This document shows positions 1-10,265 of a stretch of DNA of 64,000 nucleotides, one piece after another. Numbering within the stretch: position 1 is the first letter of the stretch; each line of letters starts with the position of its first letter. The stretch spans positions 310,001 through 374,000 of the forward strand of contig NW_026611618.1 of the NCBI RefSeq assembly GCF_028009165.1, read 5' to 3'. The notes beneath the pieces are model-generated. The model saw only the letters and a list, made by a program, of their open reading frames with translations, searched no databases and was not told the origin of the DNA. Both the position numbers and the translations under genes were made by a program. The DNA comes from Akanthomyces muscarius (Eukaryota > Ascomycota > Sordariomycetes > Hypocreales > Cordycipitaceae).

Positions 1-445
1 CGCAGAAGCGGGATGCTGAGCTGTGGTGGCAGGATCTAAGACGAAGACAAGAAACGGAGCATTAGCATCATGATCCATGGCAGACACAGCCTGTGCAAGA
101 AAAAGAAGAATAGAATAGAAAAATCTGCGTTCATACCTCGACGGGTTGGTCACCTCCCCAAATGTACGCATGGCTCATGTAAGTCAGCAGCACATAGGCC
201 CTCCTCCACTCATCCTCGCCGCGCAGACCTTGCGTTGACTCTATGGCGCTTTCGGCGATGGCGTTTCTGATGCGGCCGGTGCTTATAAGCGTTGGAAGAT
301 TCGCGGCGATGGACTCCCAGGCGGAATACCGCAAATCAGGGAGTTTCCGCAGCGGGAGGTGCCCTGGGAGGAAGCCGTTTTGCGACACCGAGTCCGCGTG
401 CTTGGCTAGGAATCGAGCCGCTGCGTTGGCGTCTATTGGCTCCAT
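1..445 (-). CDS. Indoleamine 2,3-dioxygenase (5' part; runs off the left edge)
   Basis: A heme dioxygenase that opens the tryptophan indole ring to give N-formylkynurenine, the first step of the kynurenine pathway. Exon 1 (445-137, 103 codons) has the N-terminal layout of the family: FLPGHLPL, then LPDLRYSAWESIAANLPTL, then RRAYVLLTYMSHAYIWGG. Exon 1 ends in phase 0 at GAG|GTATGA. The best acceptor is CTTAG at 40-36, giving a 101-nt intron. Exon 2 then starts at 35 with ILPPQLSIPLL, the expected IDO continuation. The heme-binding half lies outside the window. The next two genes encode the following two pathway steps, which supports the call. An earlier acceptor near 91 also stays open but gives residues unlike the family. 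Confidence 0.82.
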
Positions 446-1081
446 CTGTCTGCCGATATTCTATATACTTTTGAGTGGAACCTGATATAAGTAGCTGAAG
501 TGGCGCTTTCCTGTGCTATTAAGTACTATTCTCTGAAATGTTGGACACAGGCTTCACAAAATTGGAATGTCAGCCTGTCCTCGGTCTTCTCGTACACGTG
601 CTACGCACCGACGGATGGGGTGTGTGGCGCACGCGTGTTCACTCCAAAAAGATGTAAACTGAAAATGAAAATAAGTTCTCTCTTTCGTTTCACCGCTATT
701 GTATAGTGATCTCGCATGAACGTGGCCACAATCGCGGGGTTCTGCCCACATCGTGTACACGAGTGGACCATGACTTGGTCTATGGACTGGGCAGCCCGCT
801 TGACTTTACTAATACTCAGTTACAGACAATGGAAGCTCTTTTCAAAGGTAAAAGAGGACAATGTTATTTTGCCCGCCTCTTTGCGGCTGAAGTGAGACAC
901 AAAAAGTGACGCGCAGGGATGGCTGCGTGCGATTCAGAGCTGCGGGATCGGAATCTCGACATCGCTGACTGCAGATGTGTCGGGAATCCGGTTGCAGACG
1001 GTACTATCATGCAGAGATCGGGTAAAAAGTAAAAAGCAATCTAAATTATGCGGCCCACATTATATGAGTGTCGATTCAATT
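446..1081. other. Intergenic: IDO promoter and 3' flank of the arylformamidase gene
   Basis: About 0.64 kb between two minus-strand genes. It must contain the IDO promoter. Short open frames occur on both strands, but none has family-like content or plausible splice partners. No repeat or RNA gene was recognised. Confidence 0.5.
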
Positions 1082-2093
1082 CTACGACTTGCCGGTGCCG
1101 GGTTGTCGGGCTTCCAGGGTCTTGACGCACCGCGATACAAGCTGCGCCACCTGCGAGGCTTCCTTCCAGACAAAGTCATGGTCCCCCACCAAATTGTCCA
1201 CCACGTCAACTTTTATGGCGTCCTTTGTGAGTTTTGCTTTCGTCACCTCTACCTCTGGGCTGTCCAGAAGCATGTCTCCGGGAGAATCCGCCAAGATTGT
1301 GTACGGGACGCCAGCAGACTGGTTTACTATTTCGCCAGCGGTCTTTAAGTCACCTGGAAAGCAGCTCGGGGAAATCTTCCGCCACACTTTCCGATCCGCT
1401 CCAAACGCACCATCGAGGAATCCCGCATAATCTCCTCCATACCTGTCATTGAGGCCGACGAGATCATATATGTCATAAATGCCAACAATGGCAGCCGGGA
1501 GATGGATGCGCAAGCCGGTCACATGGCCGTGCAGCGCTGCATATCCCATAAGAAGCTGGTAAGCCATCGTGGCACCGGACGAGTGCCCAATGAGGATATA
1601 GTTGCCTTCGATGTCGTACTCTTGCTGCGCAAAGGCGAGCGCCGAGTACACGTCGACAAGGTGGTCAGGGTGTCTTGCGTTGCGGAGGGCCTGTCTCGGA
1701 GTCGTGGCAGGGTCCTGAGGGAACTCCGGGTGTGGCGAAAGGCGGTGGTCGATGCTGACGAAGCCGCATATGGAAGAGAGCGCTGGGTCGGTGGAAGAGA
1801 GCATGTGCTCGACGCAGGGGCTAAAGTCCTCCAGTGCGTTGCGTGGATCACGCCATGCGCCGCCGTGGACGAACCTGCAGTTTTCGGGGCTGATTTAGTC
1901 ATGGCCTGCATCTCATTTTCGTAGGCTTAAGAGGGGATGAGCAAATCACAAACACCACCCAATATGTGTTCGACGACGAGTCGACACAGGCTGGCCGCTT
2001 CCAAACACCAAGCCGTTGGAGGTCGTGGTCTCCGTATTGGTGCTGCCGGACGGAACATAGGTCCCTCCTCTGCTCGGAAGATATGGAACCCAT
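1082..2093 (-). CDS. Kynurenine formamidase (arylformamidase), BNA7-like
   Basis: Hydrolyses N-formylkynurenine to kynurenine and formate. It is a cytosolic alpha/beta hydrolase. The gene has two exons, 2093-1954 and 1874-1082, joined across a 79-nt intron (donor GTTTGT, acceptor CTGCAG). The join creates the family core YWVVFVHGGAWRDPR. The oxyanion motif HGGAW is at residues 50-54, the nucleophile Ser145 is in GHSSG, and a GDHDFVW segment near the C-terminus carries the catalytic His. The acid is probably in ADSPGD. Length is 310 aa, typical for fungal formamidases. The start MGSISSEQ was chosen because the following QYGDHDLQRLGVW matches the family N-terminus. The gene is divergent from the kynureninase-like gene and tandem with IDO, as expected for a pathway cluster. 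Confidence 0.88.
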
Positions 2094-2501
2094 AGTTTAG
2101 GGCCAAGTTGGTGTTGTACTGTAGGAGAGAGATGATGAAGCGGACGTGTAGAACGTAGACAAAGTGTGGTCTCTTGAAACAGGCGCAACAACATGCTAAC
2201 CATGGTTTTAACTATACATTAACGCGAGAAAACGACGATACACAAGCCCACTTCAGAACTAGGCATCGTGGTCGATAGTCTCAGCTCAGCTTTCCACCGA
2301 CATGCATGGCATGTATCGCAGTGGTGGGGATGTGCCACAACATGAATGGTTTTCAGCTGCAACGATGCACGAGGTTACACATACCCGCCCCCATCATACA
2401 GTCCGCTGAAGTACAGCAGATAAAAATCAGGTCGTCTAGACAAAGTTTGATAAACTTGGCTCTTTTGTATTTCGTACTCTGCGCAGCTGGTATACAGACA
2501 C
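2094..2501. promoter_or_regulatory. Shared divergent promoter of formamidase and kynureninase
   Basis: The two start codons are 408 nt apart and face away from each other, so this stretch must hold both promoters. No gene is present. The placement suggests coordinated expression, but I did not identify a specific operator or TATA box. Confidence 0.55.
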
Positions 2502-4023
2502 ATGGAATTATCCGAATACATCGAGTCGCTGCGGCGCGGGGCGTCTGCCAACCAGCTACCCTCGTACGCCAACGAACTGGCGTTTGCGAGGAAACTCGAT
2601 TCTCAGGATGCACTGAGAAATTTGCGCAACGAATTCATCATCCCGACCAGGGCATCCCTTGCAAAGACTGGCCTAGATGGCACCGTACCAGGAGACGAGG
2701 CTGCCACCGACTCGCCGTTCAGGCAGTGCGTCTATCTCGCTGCCCACGGGCAGGGCTTGCAGCCCAAGGCTGTCCGTCGGTACGTGGACGCACAGCTCGA
2801 GACATGGGACTCTGTCGGTGTGCGCGGGCATTATACACAGTTCGGTAACTCGCCGCTGGTGACGGACTGGCATGGCATGGCGGAGAAGTGCGCTAAACGG
2901 TTCGCCGCCATTGTCGGGTCGCTCGAGAGCGAGGTCGTGGTGATGAACACGCTCTCCGTGAACTTGCACCTTATGATGGCGGCATTCTACAAGCCGACGA
3001 CCAAGAGGTGCTGATTGAGGCGGGTCCATTTCCCAGCGACGAGTACGTCGTGCAGAGCCAGGTCCGGTGTCATGGGATGCACACGCCCGAGGAAAGCATT
3101 GTAAGGATCTCTCCGAGCGGTGACGCGAAGGGAGGCGACTCTTTGACAATCTCGAACCATCATATCCTGCGCGTCATCGACGAGCATGCCGAGGAGGCGG
3201 CGCTCCTGCTGCTGCCGGGCGTGCAGTACTACACGGGCCAGTACTTTGACATGCCCACGATTACAGCGCACGCAAAGGAACGCGGCATCACGGTGGGCTG
3301 GGACATTGCGCACGCGGTTGGAAACGTCGAGCTCCATCTGCACGGTTGGGACGTGGACTTTGCGGTGTGGTGCAACTACAAGTACGTCAATGGAGGCTCT
3401 GGGTCTATTGGCGGTCCCTTTGTTCACGAGAACATGGTAGTGCCCTGGACTTGGGTGAGGCCACCGGAGGCGACAGCAGCAGCAGCAGTAGCAGTAGCGC
3501 GACCTACCGTCATCGTCTATCAGGATGGTACGGAAATGCCAAGGATACTAGATTTGACAGGGACATGCGATCATTTACATCCATCGACGGCGCCGCCGGC
3601 TTTCAGGTTTCGAACCCGTCTTGTATAGACTTGGCAATTCTGTCCGCGGCCCTGTCAGTCCTAGGTTGCCGACCCATGAGCGAGATACGATCCAAGTCTC
3701 TGGCTCTCACAGCCTATGCCGAATACCTGCTGGACCAGATACTAGATGAGATGAGAGGGACTGATGGTGCTGCGCCATTTACGCTCATCACGCCGCGGGA
3801 CGTCCGGCAGCGCGGCGCCCAGCTCAGTCTGCAATTCTCCGACGGCGAGACCCTGGACGCTGTAATGCAGGAGCTTGAGCAAGAGGGGACCCTGTGCGAC
3901 GGAAACAGGCCAGACTATATGCGACTTGCGCCGTCGGCTCTGTATACACGGTTCGAGGACATCTGGATGTTTGCGGCGGCGATGCGAAAGGCCTTAGGCC
4001 TGGTTGAACTGCCAAGCTTGTAG
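2502..4023 (+). pseudogene. Kynureninase-like gene interrupted by two frameshifts
   Basis: Family role: PLP-dependent cleavage of kynurenine to anthranilate and alanine. Homology runs through three successive frames. Segment 1 begins at ATG 2502 and ends in homology near 2996. Segment 2 runs from about 3000 to 3430 and includes PFPSDEYVVQSQ, LLLLPGVQYYTGQYFD, VGWDIAHAVGN and the PLP-lysine motif WCNYKYVN (Lys codon at 3380-3382). Segment 3 runs to TAG 4021-4023 and includes RHRLSGWYG, AAGFQVSNPS and the conserved C-terminus. Each junction is explained by one missing base, and no intron of usable length fits. The normal CGNSLGLQP element reads AAHGQGLQP, so the gene is also diverged there. It is either a young pseudogene or an intact gene with assembly errors. 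It is the third pathway gene in the row. Confidence 0.8.
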
Positions 4024-5283
4024 CCACAAAGAGCACCACGAAATGCGTTGCAGGGGATAAAGAACTTCAATGTGATTGGTTTAGGCTAGCACTCCCTCAG
4101 ACGTCATTTGCTTGTCTCATGCAAATAATGTAGTCCCTCTGTCGCGAAATGGCTTTAAGAACTACTTTACAAACGAAAAAGGTGTCCAGGGGCATGCCAA
4201 CCCCGCGTAGGTACGTGCACAGCGACATACGGAATAAATCATTCGTTGAGTTCCTAGAAAACTCGGACGGCGTTTTTCGCTCTTACCAGGAAGCTTTCAC
4301 GGCCATGCCAGCCGCTCAACCGTTTCCACCTGGAATCCGTCGTGACACGCTTCCTCCAATTCGCATGTTTCTTTGCTCGGACTCTGAGTAACTGTGCGAT
4401 CAAGCTACTTTCCGAGAGTTTCCTTCTCATGAAGCCGTTGATGGTCAGCACTTTTACAAACGATAGTCAGTACGATTTGGCCATTAGCAAACCCTCTGCA
4501 GAGTAGTCGGGAGTGGAAAAGGAAGCCACCCCAGATGGTACGAGTGGCTACGCGTCATAGTGCCAATGGCATTGGCGTTGGCGTATCAATCCTCGAGGCA
4601 ACGAGGAAACCAAATCAGCAGAAGAGCTGTGGCATTTATCATAATTCTCACATTCATCTTACAAAGGATGTCTGTCGCTATACCGTAGGATACGTCCTTC
4701 AACAAAACCCTGTTACTATGCCGTTGATTAAGCGCTAATTCCTCCACGCGGCCTTGCATAAACGTACTTGCCGTCAATAATACACTCGTCATTTGACCCA
4801 GCCAGAGCTTGAACGCCACGTCGGGCGTCGTCTTCCGGTAGGGCGCCGCTGGCTCCGGGCTTGTGGAAGAGTGTCCAGATCGCAGACCGGAATCGGAAGC
4901 TCGTTGCCCAGTCGTCGCGCGAACCTACTCTAGAATCGGGGTTGCAGAATTAGACTACCATGTACGGTGACGTGACATATCTATAGCAGTATGATATTTA
5001 ACGCCCCTTTCACCCCCCCGTGACCCCAATGACCTGAACCCTTCGTCCAGAATGCTGCGGCTCCGATGCCATTGTGGGCGATGTGCGGAGAAAAGGAACA
5101 GCATGTAAAGCAAACATTCGCAGCAAGCAAGAGAATTAAAGCAAGAAGTGGGTCTTTGTTAGGCAGCACTCGAAGTGCTCAGATTCTGGCTCAGTTCAAT
5201 CATGATGTTCGCTAAATGTCACAATACCATTTATACAAGCCCCCCCAAAATATTACGCACACGCCCAAGAATCTCCTTCATCC
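4024..5283. other. Intergenic, 1.26 kb, no supported gene
   Basis: Contains an 80-codon open frame at 4149-4391 (+) that looks partly coding (segment FVEFLENSDGVFRSYQEAF) but matches no family I know, and a 67-codon frame at 4535-4738. Either could be a gene relic. A short run of seven to eight C occurs near 5010. Confidence 0.4.
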
Positions 5284-6066
5284 TCACTTGTCCGCCAGCA
5301 TCCTCTTCACCTTGTCCAGCAAGATGCCGCTCTCGCGCCCGAGCTTCTTCTTGCCGTCGCGCCCGACCGTCTTGGCCATGGCCCTCTTGAACTTGTCACG
5401 CTCCGCCAGCCGGTGGTTCCTCTGCGCCGTGCGCTCCTCGCGCTCCCGGGCGCGCCTGTCCGCCTCGGCCTGGCGCTCCTCGGCCAGGGCCAGCTGCTTG
5501 TCGTAGTAGCCCGGGCGGCGGGTGCGGCGGCGGTGGCCGTCGCTGGTGTCGTGCTCGCCCTTGGCCGAGTTTTGCGCAACCTCCTCGTCCCTGATCATGA
5601 GCTCCCGCGTCGGGTGCATCACCTCCTTTTCAGCAGCGGCGGTAGCTTCTTGCTCGTCCTTTTCGGGAGCGGCGGCGGCGGCATCCTGCTCGGTCTCGCC
5701 GTCGCCGGGTTCCTTTTGCTCACGCTCCTTGATCTTGGCATAGGCCTTTTTCACCTTGGCCTTGTGAATGAGATCCTTCTTGATTTTGGTGACTGCGTAA
5801 ATGTAAGCGTCAGCGTCATCACTTTACTAATTATTTTGCGGTTTGCGATTTTTTCTCTGGAGCCATTGTCAGGTGCAGGTTGAGGTGAGATGCTTAGCCT
5901 GTTCATCTGCGACGGCTCGTGAGAAGAGAAAAAAAGCTTGCCAGGACGTACCTTTTCGTCGCCATGGCCCATCAGGTAAATTATCCGGGCCGACTCTGAA
6001 TCCTTGGCGGTGCTTCTTTACCGCTTGAGTGTCGCCGGACGGCGTTTTTGCGGGTTTGGGCGCCAT
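5284..6066 (-). CDS. rRNA-processing protein, FYV7/TAP26 family
   Basis: A small basic coiled-coil protein. Its family acts in the nucleolus in small-subunit rRNA processing. Two exons, 6066-5952 and 5792-5284, are joined by a 159-nt intron (GTACGT...TTACGCAG, phase 1), giving 207 aa. The join restores the conserved block GFRVGPDNLPDG...WRRKVTKIKKDLI followed by KKAYAKIKEREQ. The C-terminal half has RRPGYYDKQLA, long Arg/Glu-rich helices and the terminal signature KLGRESGILLDKVKRML, typical of the family. The middle is a low-complexity Ala/Glu segment. The start MAPKPAK was preferred to an upstream in-frame Met because the conserved N-terminus begins there. Confidence 0.78.
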
Positions 6067-7337
6067 GGCGAGCGAGGTTTGATGTGTGTCTGTTTGAAGC
6101 AATGGGCTGGTGAAGAAAATCTTGGTGATGCAGGCCTGCGCATGTACCAAAGTACCTTTTCTGCGGGCTGTTCTGAATTGGGCCTGAGAGTGGGTGACAG
6201 TAGTGGAGACTGGCGGCCGATGGCTTTCTATCTTGAAAAGTATAGCACGGCATTATGGGAGTGACAATATTTGTTTTCGTTTGCTCATTCAAATGGGGTA
6301 ACATTGTGGCTGCTACTGTGCCAGTAAGGTGCTGTTATGCAAGCTGCAGCATAGGAAACCAGCAAAAGTGCATCTCGTAAAGGGCCTTCCTCTGCGGCTT
6401 GACATGCTGCATTCCCAATGGGGGGCCTCCGGGGCCGATCGGGACGATAGGTGCATGCCGGGACAGCGCTGGCGCCGATAGTTTCAACGCACTGTCGCAG
6501 GGTCGCATTGCTTGTGACGCCTCAAACAATTCCCGCTACAGCGTACGGAGTAAAGGAGGTTCTTTGTATCCCCCCCCCCCCCCCCCAACCTTTTGAGGCG
6601 TGCATCGCGGTGGACAGGCGGGGTCTGGAAGCCATGTTTGCAGCAGGCTATCTATATAGCGGCAACTCTACACCAGCCGGCCACCTAGGTACTTACCCGC
6701 CTACAGCCTGCAGGGTCCTGCAGAAGGCGCCCTCTCAACTGCGCGCAGACTGCGGGTAGGCAGGTACTTGATAAAGCACTGTCAATGCAGCAGGCTCCAG
6801 GTACCTTTAACGCTCTCAAAGGTGGTGGGCTGTCGTTGACAGCACCCCATGCCCACTGGAACCCACCGCCGAGCCCACTGCAGCCCACTCTCGTCCAGGC
6901 CTGATCTGGCGCTCCGCCGTGCCAGAGCCAGTCCCCAGCGCCCGCCCGCCGCCCAACCTCACAGACTGGAACTGTCGCATGACGACCTTGACGCCCCACC
7001 CAGCTTCGACACTTCCTGGCCCCGACTCGTTCGCTTCAGTCAGTCCATGATTCACCGCTGTCGTTACTTCTCAACCTCTCAACCCTTCTCTCGCACTTTT
7101 TTTTTTCTTTCTACCTAGACACTTCTGTACTCGTTTCCCGACTCACAGCTCTTCTGCTTCACCCGACGGCAGAATTGCATGCTGTGCAACCTCGCTGCTG
7201 TGCCACCCCGCTGTCTGCTTCGTTAGCCGCTGTCGGAGGCCCTAGCAAAGCCCAACTCACGCACATCGACCCTTGGCCGTTTTGCCTTTCCAGTCCCCGG
7301 GACCACAGCTCTGCTGTGGTTCAGGATACACAACAAA
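6067..7337. promoter_or_regulatory. Divergent promoter region between the FYV7-like and Atos-like genes
   Basis: 1.27 kb separating divergent genes. It holds a 17-nt poly-C run (6570-6586), several TAGGTA/GGTACC-type motifs (about 6680-6800), a CT-rich leader with a T-run near 7098, and a 15-codon upstream ORF (ATG 7179, stop ending 7226) that would lie in the Atos-like leader if transcription begins upstream of it. No protein-coding gene was recognised. Confidence 0.5.
6570..6586 (+). repeat. Poly-C run, 17 nt
   Basis: Seventeen consecutive C on the + strand (poly-G on the other strand), in intergenic DNA. It is one of three such runs in the window. Length may vary between isolates or be mis-sequenced. 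Confidence 0.9.
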
Positions 7338-9737
7338 ATGCCCATCTTCCAGGAAGACATAGGTCACACCCGGCCGTCCTCCGGCGAGCTGCAGCCGTCC
7401 CGACGCTCGCCCACCCGGCATGCACCGCTCGGCCCACGACGCCTCTCCGAAGAGAGCCTGCCGGTCGAACTATGCGAAGGCCCGATACCAGATAGTCCTG
7501 AGAAGCGTCCCAAGACGCCGGAAATCCAGAATGAGTTGCCCATCATCGATAGATCGGTACTCATTGAGAAAATAAAGCGAGGCGAGAGCCCATCATGGAT
7601 TCCTAATCGTCATGTAGGTCGCCCAGACAGTCTCCGTGGCCAATCTTCCAAAATACTGACCACTTTCCAGCTTGACTCTAGAATACAACACTCAACTCCT
7701 CCTACGGCCGCCCAGACGTCGCCAAAGTCGCCCAACCTGCTCCCCTCACCGCAAATTACCCCGGAAAAGGATCGATCTGTCTCGCCGATACCCGATCGTC
7801 TGCACGATGGCCTCGGCATCGAACGCCCACGCTCGGCGCTTCACAGCGGCGACTTTACCCACGACGACGCCTCCTCCTCCGCTCGAGATCAGTACCGCCA
7901 GCAACCGCCGTCGAGACACCGCCAGGAACACCTCTCCGTGGACATGGCCTGGATGGGCACATCTCCGCCCCGTCCATCCATGTCCTTTGACCGCCACAGT
8001 CCCTTTGCCGAGCCCGGTACCAGCTTGAAATCGACGCTGTCGTCGTCCTTTTCGTCGATATTTGCTTACCAACTGCCGACGAGCCCACTTGCGCAGTCTG
8101 TCACTAATGAGGACCAGGATGGATTTGCGACGCCGTTCCGTGAGAGCGGGTTCCTCAGTGACAGGATGGACTTTTCACGCGGAAGCTATGATGAGACATC
8201 GCCATTCTCCTCTCCTCTCAGACCTTTCCGTAGCCATGGACGCAATGCATCCCGCAGAGAAGCCACTTTCCCTTACCAGGCTCACCAGCCCCGACGCTCA
8301 TCTGGCTCAGGCATGAACTTTCTGCACCCAGGCTCATCGCCACAACGACCAATCGCTCGCGCTCGTCGCCCGTCTCTTGGGTCCGACTCCTCACCCTCAC
8401 TCCACGCCTCTATGGTGGGCTCTTATGAGGAGAGTATCTTGCAAGGCCGTATGTCTACCACGCCTTCTAAGCCGTTTGACTTCATGGCGCAAATTGGCGT
8501 CCTTGGCAAAGGCAAATGCAAGTCCCGCCTGCGATGCCCTGCACACGTCACCCTGCCCTTCCCCGCCGTCTTTTACAGCTATAGTAGCACGAGTGCCGCG
8601 AGGTCGCAGAGCAACGACGGGCCCAGTCCATATGTCGGCCAGATTGACCTCGAGAACGGCCTGCCTAACCCGGATTTCGAAGCGCAGAAGCGTAGGACCA
8701 TGCGTCGGCAATGCGCTCACTCCACCGACATGGATATCGACATGCTGCTGGACGGCCCTATCCCTGCGGATGATAAGATCGACCCGGCCACACCCATCAA
8801 GGCACCACCAGGCGGCAGCTATCGTATTCCGGAAAAGGGCCAGATCCAAATCGTCGTCAAGAACCAGAACAAGACGGCCGTCAAGCTCTTCCTCGTGCCC
8901 TACGATCTGACCGGCATGCCCCCGGGTACCAAAACCTTTATCCGACAGCGCAGCTACTCCCATGGGCCTATCATTGACAACCTGCCCAATCTGTCTGCCT
9001 CGGCCGCCGCCGTCGCCATGGGCCGTCCAACGTTGCGCTATCTCGTCCACCTGCACGTCTGCAGCCCAAGCAAGGGTCGCTTCTATCTATACAAAAGCAT
9101 CCGCATCGTCTTTGCCAATCGCGTCCCCGAAGGCAAAGAGAAGCTGCGCAACGAGACGACGTTGCCTGAGCCCCGCTTCACACCTTACAAGCCCATCCGG
9201 CAGATGCACCCGCCCATTTCAACGTCATACAGCCGCTCAGGTGCCACACTTGCAGCGGAAAAGGCCCATCGGAGACGCAGTCTCGGCATCCCCACGAGCA
9301 GTGAAGCGCAGCGGTCGCCATTCTCCGCTTCCACGCTAGGCTCGCTGAACCCGCCTCAGCAACGACGGTTCTCAAATCCCCGCGGCGGCTTCCGCGGCGG
9401 CGGCAACATACATCCTGTTGAGCCGGTGTCGTTTCGGTTTCCCGCGCGCCGTGACAGTGACGCGAGCGACATCTGCCTCACAGTCGATGACGTCGACGGT
9501 CCCCCACACTCACCGAGCCGTCCATCTACAAAGGACTCGGCGTGGGGCTACGAAAAGCTCAGCAGAGGCGACGTCGGCTACGGCGGGAACGCCTTTGCTG
9601 GGGCCCTGGGCGACCCAGCCACCGGCGGCGACAACGGCGGCGGAAGCCCCCTGGGTGGCACGGAGGGCTTGCTGTCGCAGCGGCTGCGGTCGCTGGGCGT
9701 GGACAAGGCGCAGCCGTACAGCCTGCCACCGTCTTGA
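7338..9737 (+). CDS. Atos/FAM214-type protein (DUF4210 plus chromosome-segregation domain)
   Basis: A single-exon 799-aa protein. The first 350 residues are low-complexity Ser/Pro/Arg-rich and probably disordered. Two conserved modules follow. A DUF4210-type segment starts near residue 359 (GSYEESILQGRM, then GVLGKGKCKSRLRCP, then LPFPAVFYSY). A C-terminal module lies around residues 495-610 (IPEKGQIQIVVKNQNKTAVKLF, YLVHLHVCSPSKGRFYLYKSIRIVF, then RFTPYKPI). This pair defines the Atos/FAM214 family. Animal members are nuclear transcription regulators, and the fungal role is poorly defined. The tail after residue 650 is again disordered. The start ACAAAATGCCC is the first ATG in frame. A short upstream ORF precedes it. 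Confidence 0.82.
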   Translation: MPIFQEDIGHTRPSSGELQPSRRSPTRHAPLGPRRLSEESLPVELCEGPIPDSPEKRPKTPEIQNELPIIDRSVLIEKIKRGESPSWIPNRHVGRPDSLRGQSSKILTTFQLDSRIQHSTPPTAAQTSPKSPNLLPSPQITPEKDRSVSPIPDRLHDGLGIERPRSALHSGDFTHDDASSSARDQYRQQPPSRHRQEHLSVDMAWMGTSPPRPSMSFDRHSPFAEPGTSLKSTLSSSFSSIFAYQLPTSPLAQSVTNEDQDGFATPFRESGFLSDRMDFSRGSYDETSPFSSPLRPFRSHGRNASRREATFPYQAHQPRRSSGSGMNFLHPGSSPQRPIARARRPSLGSDSSPSLHASMVGSYEESILQGRMSTTPSKPFDFMAQIGVLGKGKCKSRLRCPAHVTLPFPAVFYSYSSTSAARSQSNDGPSPYVGQIDLENGLPNPDFEAQKRRTMRRQCAHSTDMDIDMLLDGPIPADDKIDPATPIKAPPGGSYRIPEKGQIQIVVKNQNKTAVKLFLVPYDLTGMPPGTKTFIRQRSYSHGPIIDNLPNLSASAAAVAMGRPTLRYLVHLHVCSPSKGRFYLYKSIRIVFANRVPEGKEKLRNETTLPEPRFTPYKPIRQMHPPISTSYSRSGATLAAEKAHRRRSLGIPTSSEAQRSPFSASTLGSLNPPQQRRFSNPRGGFRGGGNIHPVEPVSFRFPARRDSDASDICLTVDDVDGPPHSPSRPSTKDSAWGYEKLSRGDVGYGGNAFAGALGDPATGGDNGGGSPLGGTEGLLSQRLRSLGVDKAQPYSLPPS

Positions 9738-10265
9738 CACACGTGTTTCATGCTACTATCAACAATTGTATATTTAACTTATAGAGTCCGTTGCGGTTTT
9801 CTCGTTGGTACGAGAATTGGGCTTCTCATCGATTCCGAGGTTAACCGCAACATGGCGCAATCTTTTCCCTCATCACTCTCTTTACCGGTTGGATACAATT
9901 TCGGAGTTTTTCTTTCTTTTCCCGCAATAGTTTATTTAGATACCAACAGATCGCTTAGAAGCGCAGCCGCTCATTTTTTATCACTATAATTAGACTATTG
10001 TATATATTACACGATTTCAACTTACTGAATTCAGACTCTGCGCACCACATCATGTAAAAGATTCTTGTTGGGTTTGGTATTTCTATAATACAATGTCTAC
10101 CATTAGATACCGACTCTATATATCTATAAATACAGTCCTCCTCCACATGATACCTCCATAAAAGGGAATTTGAAAAATAAAAAAACGCCCTGACAATGTT
10201 GAAAAGAATAGGCATGCACATGCACAATGGCCATGAATATCATACGCGGGTTTTAGGTCAGGATA
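9738..10265. other. Convergent 3' intergenic region, AT-rich
   Basis: About 0.53 kb between the ends of two converging genes. It is visibly AT-rich and must hold both 3' UTRs and polyadenylation signals. No gene was seen. Confidence 0.5.
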
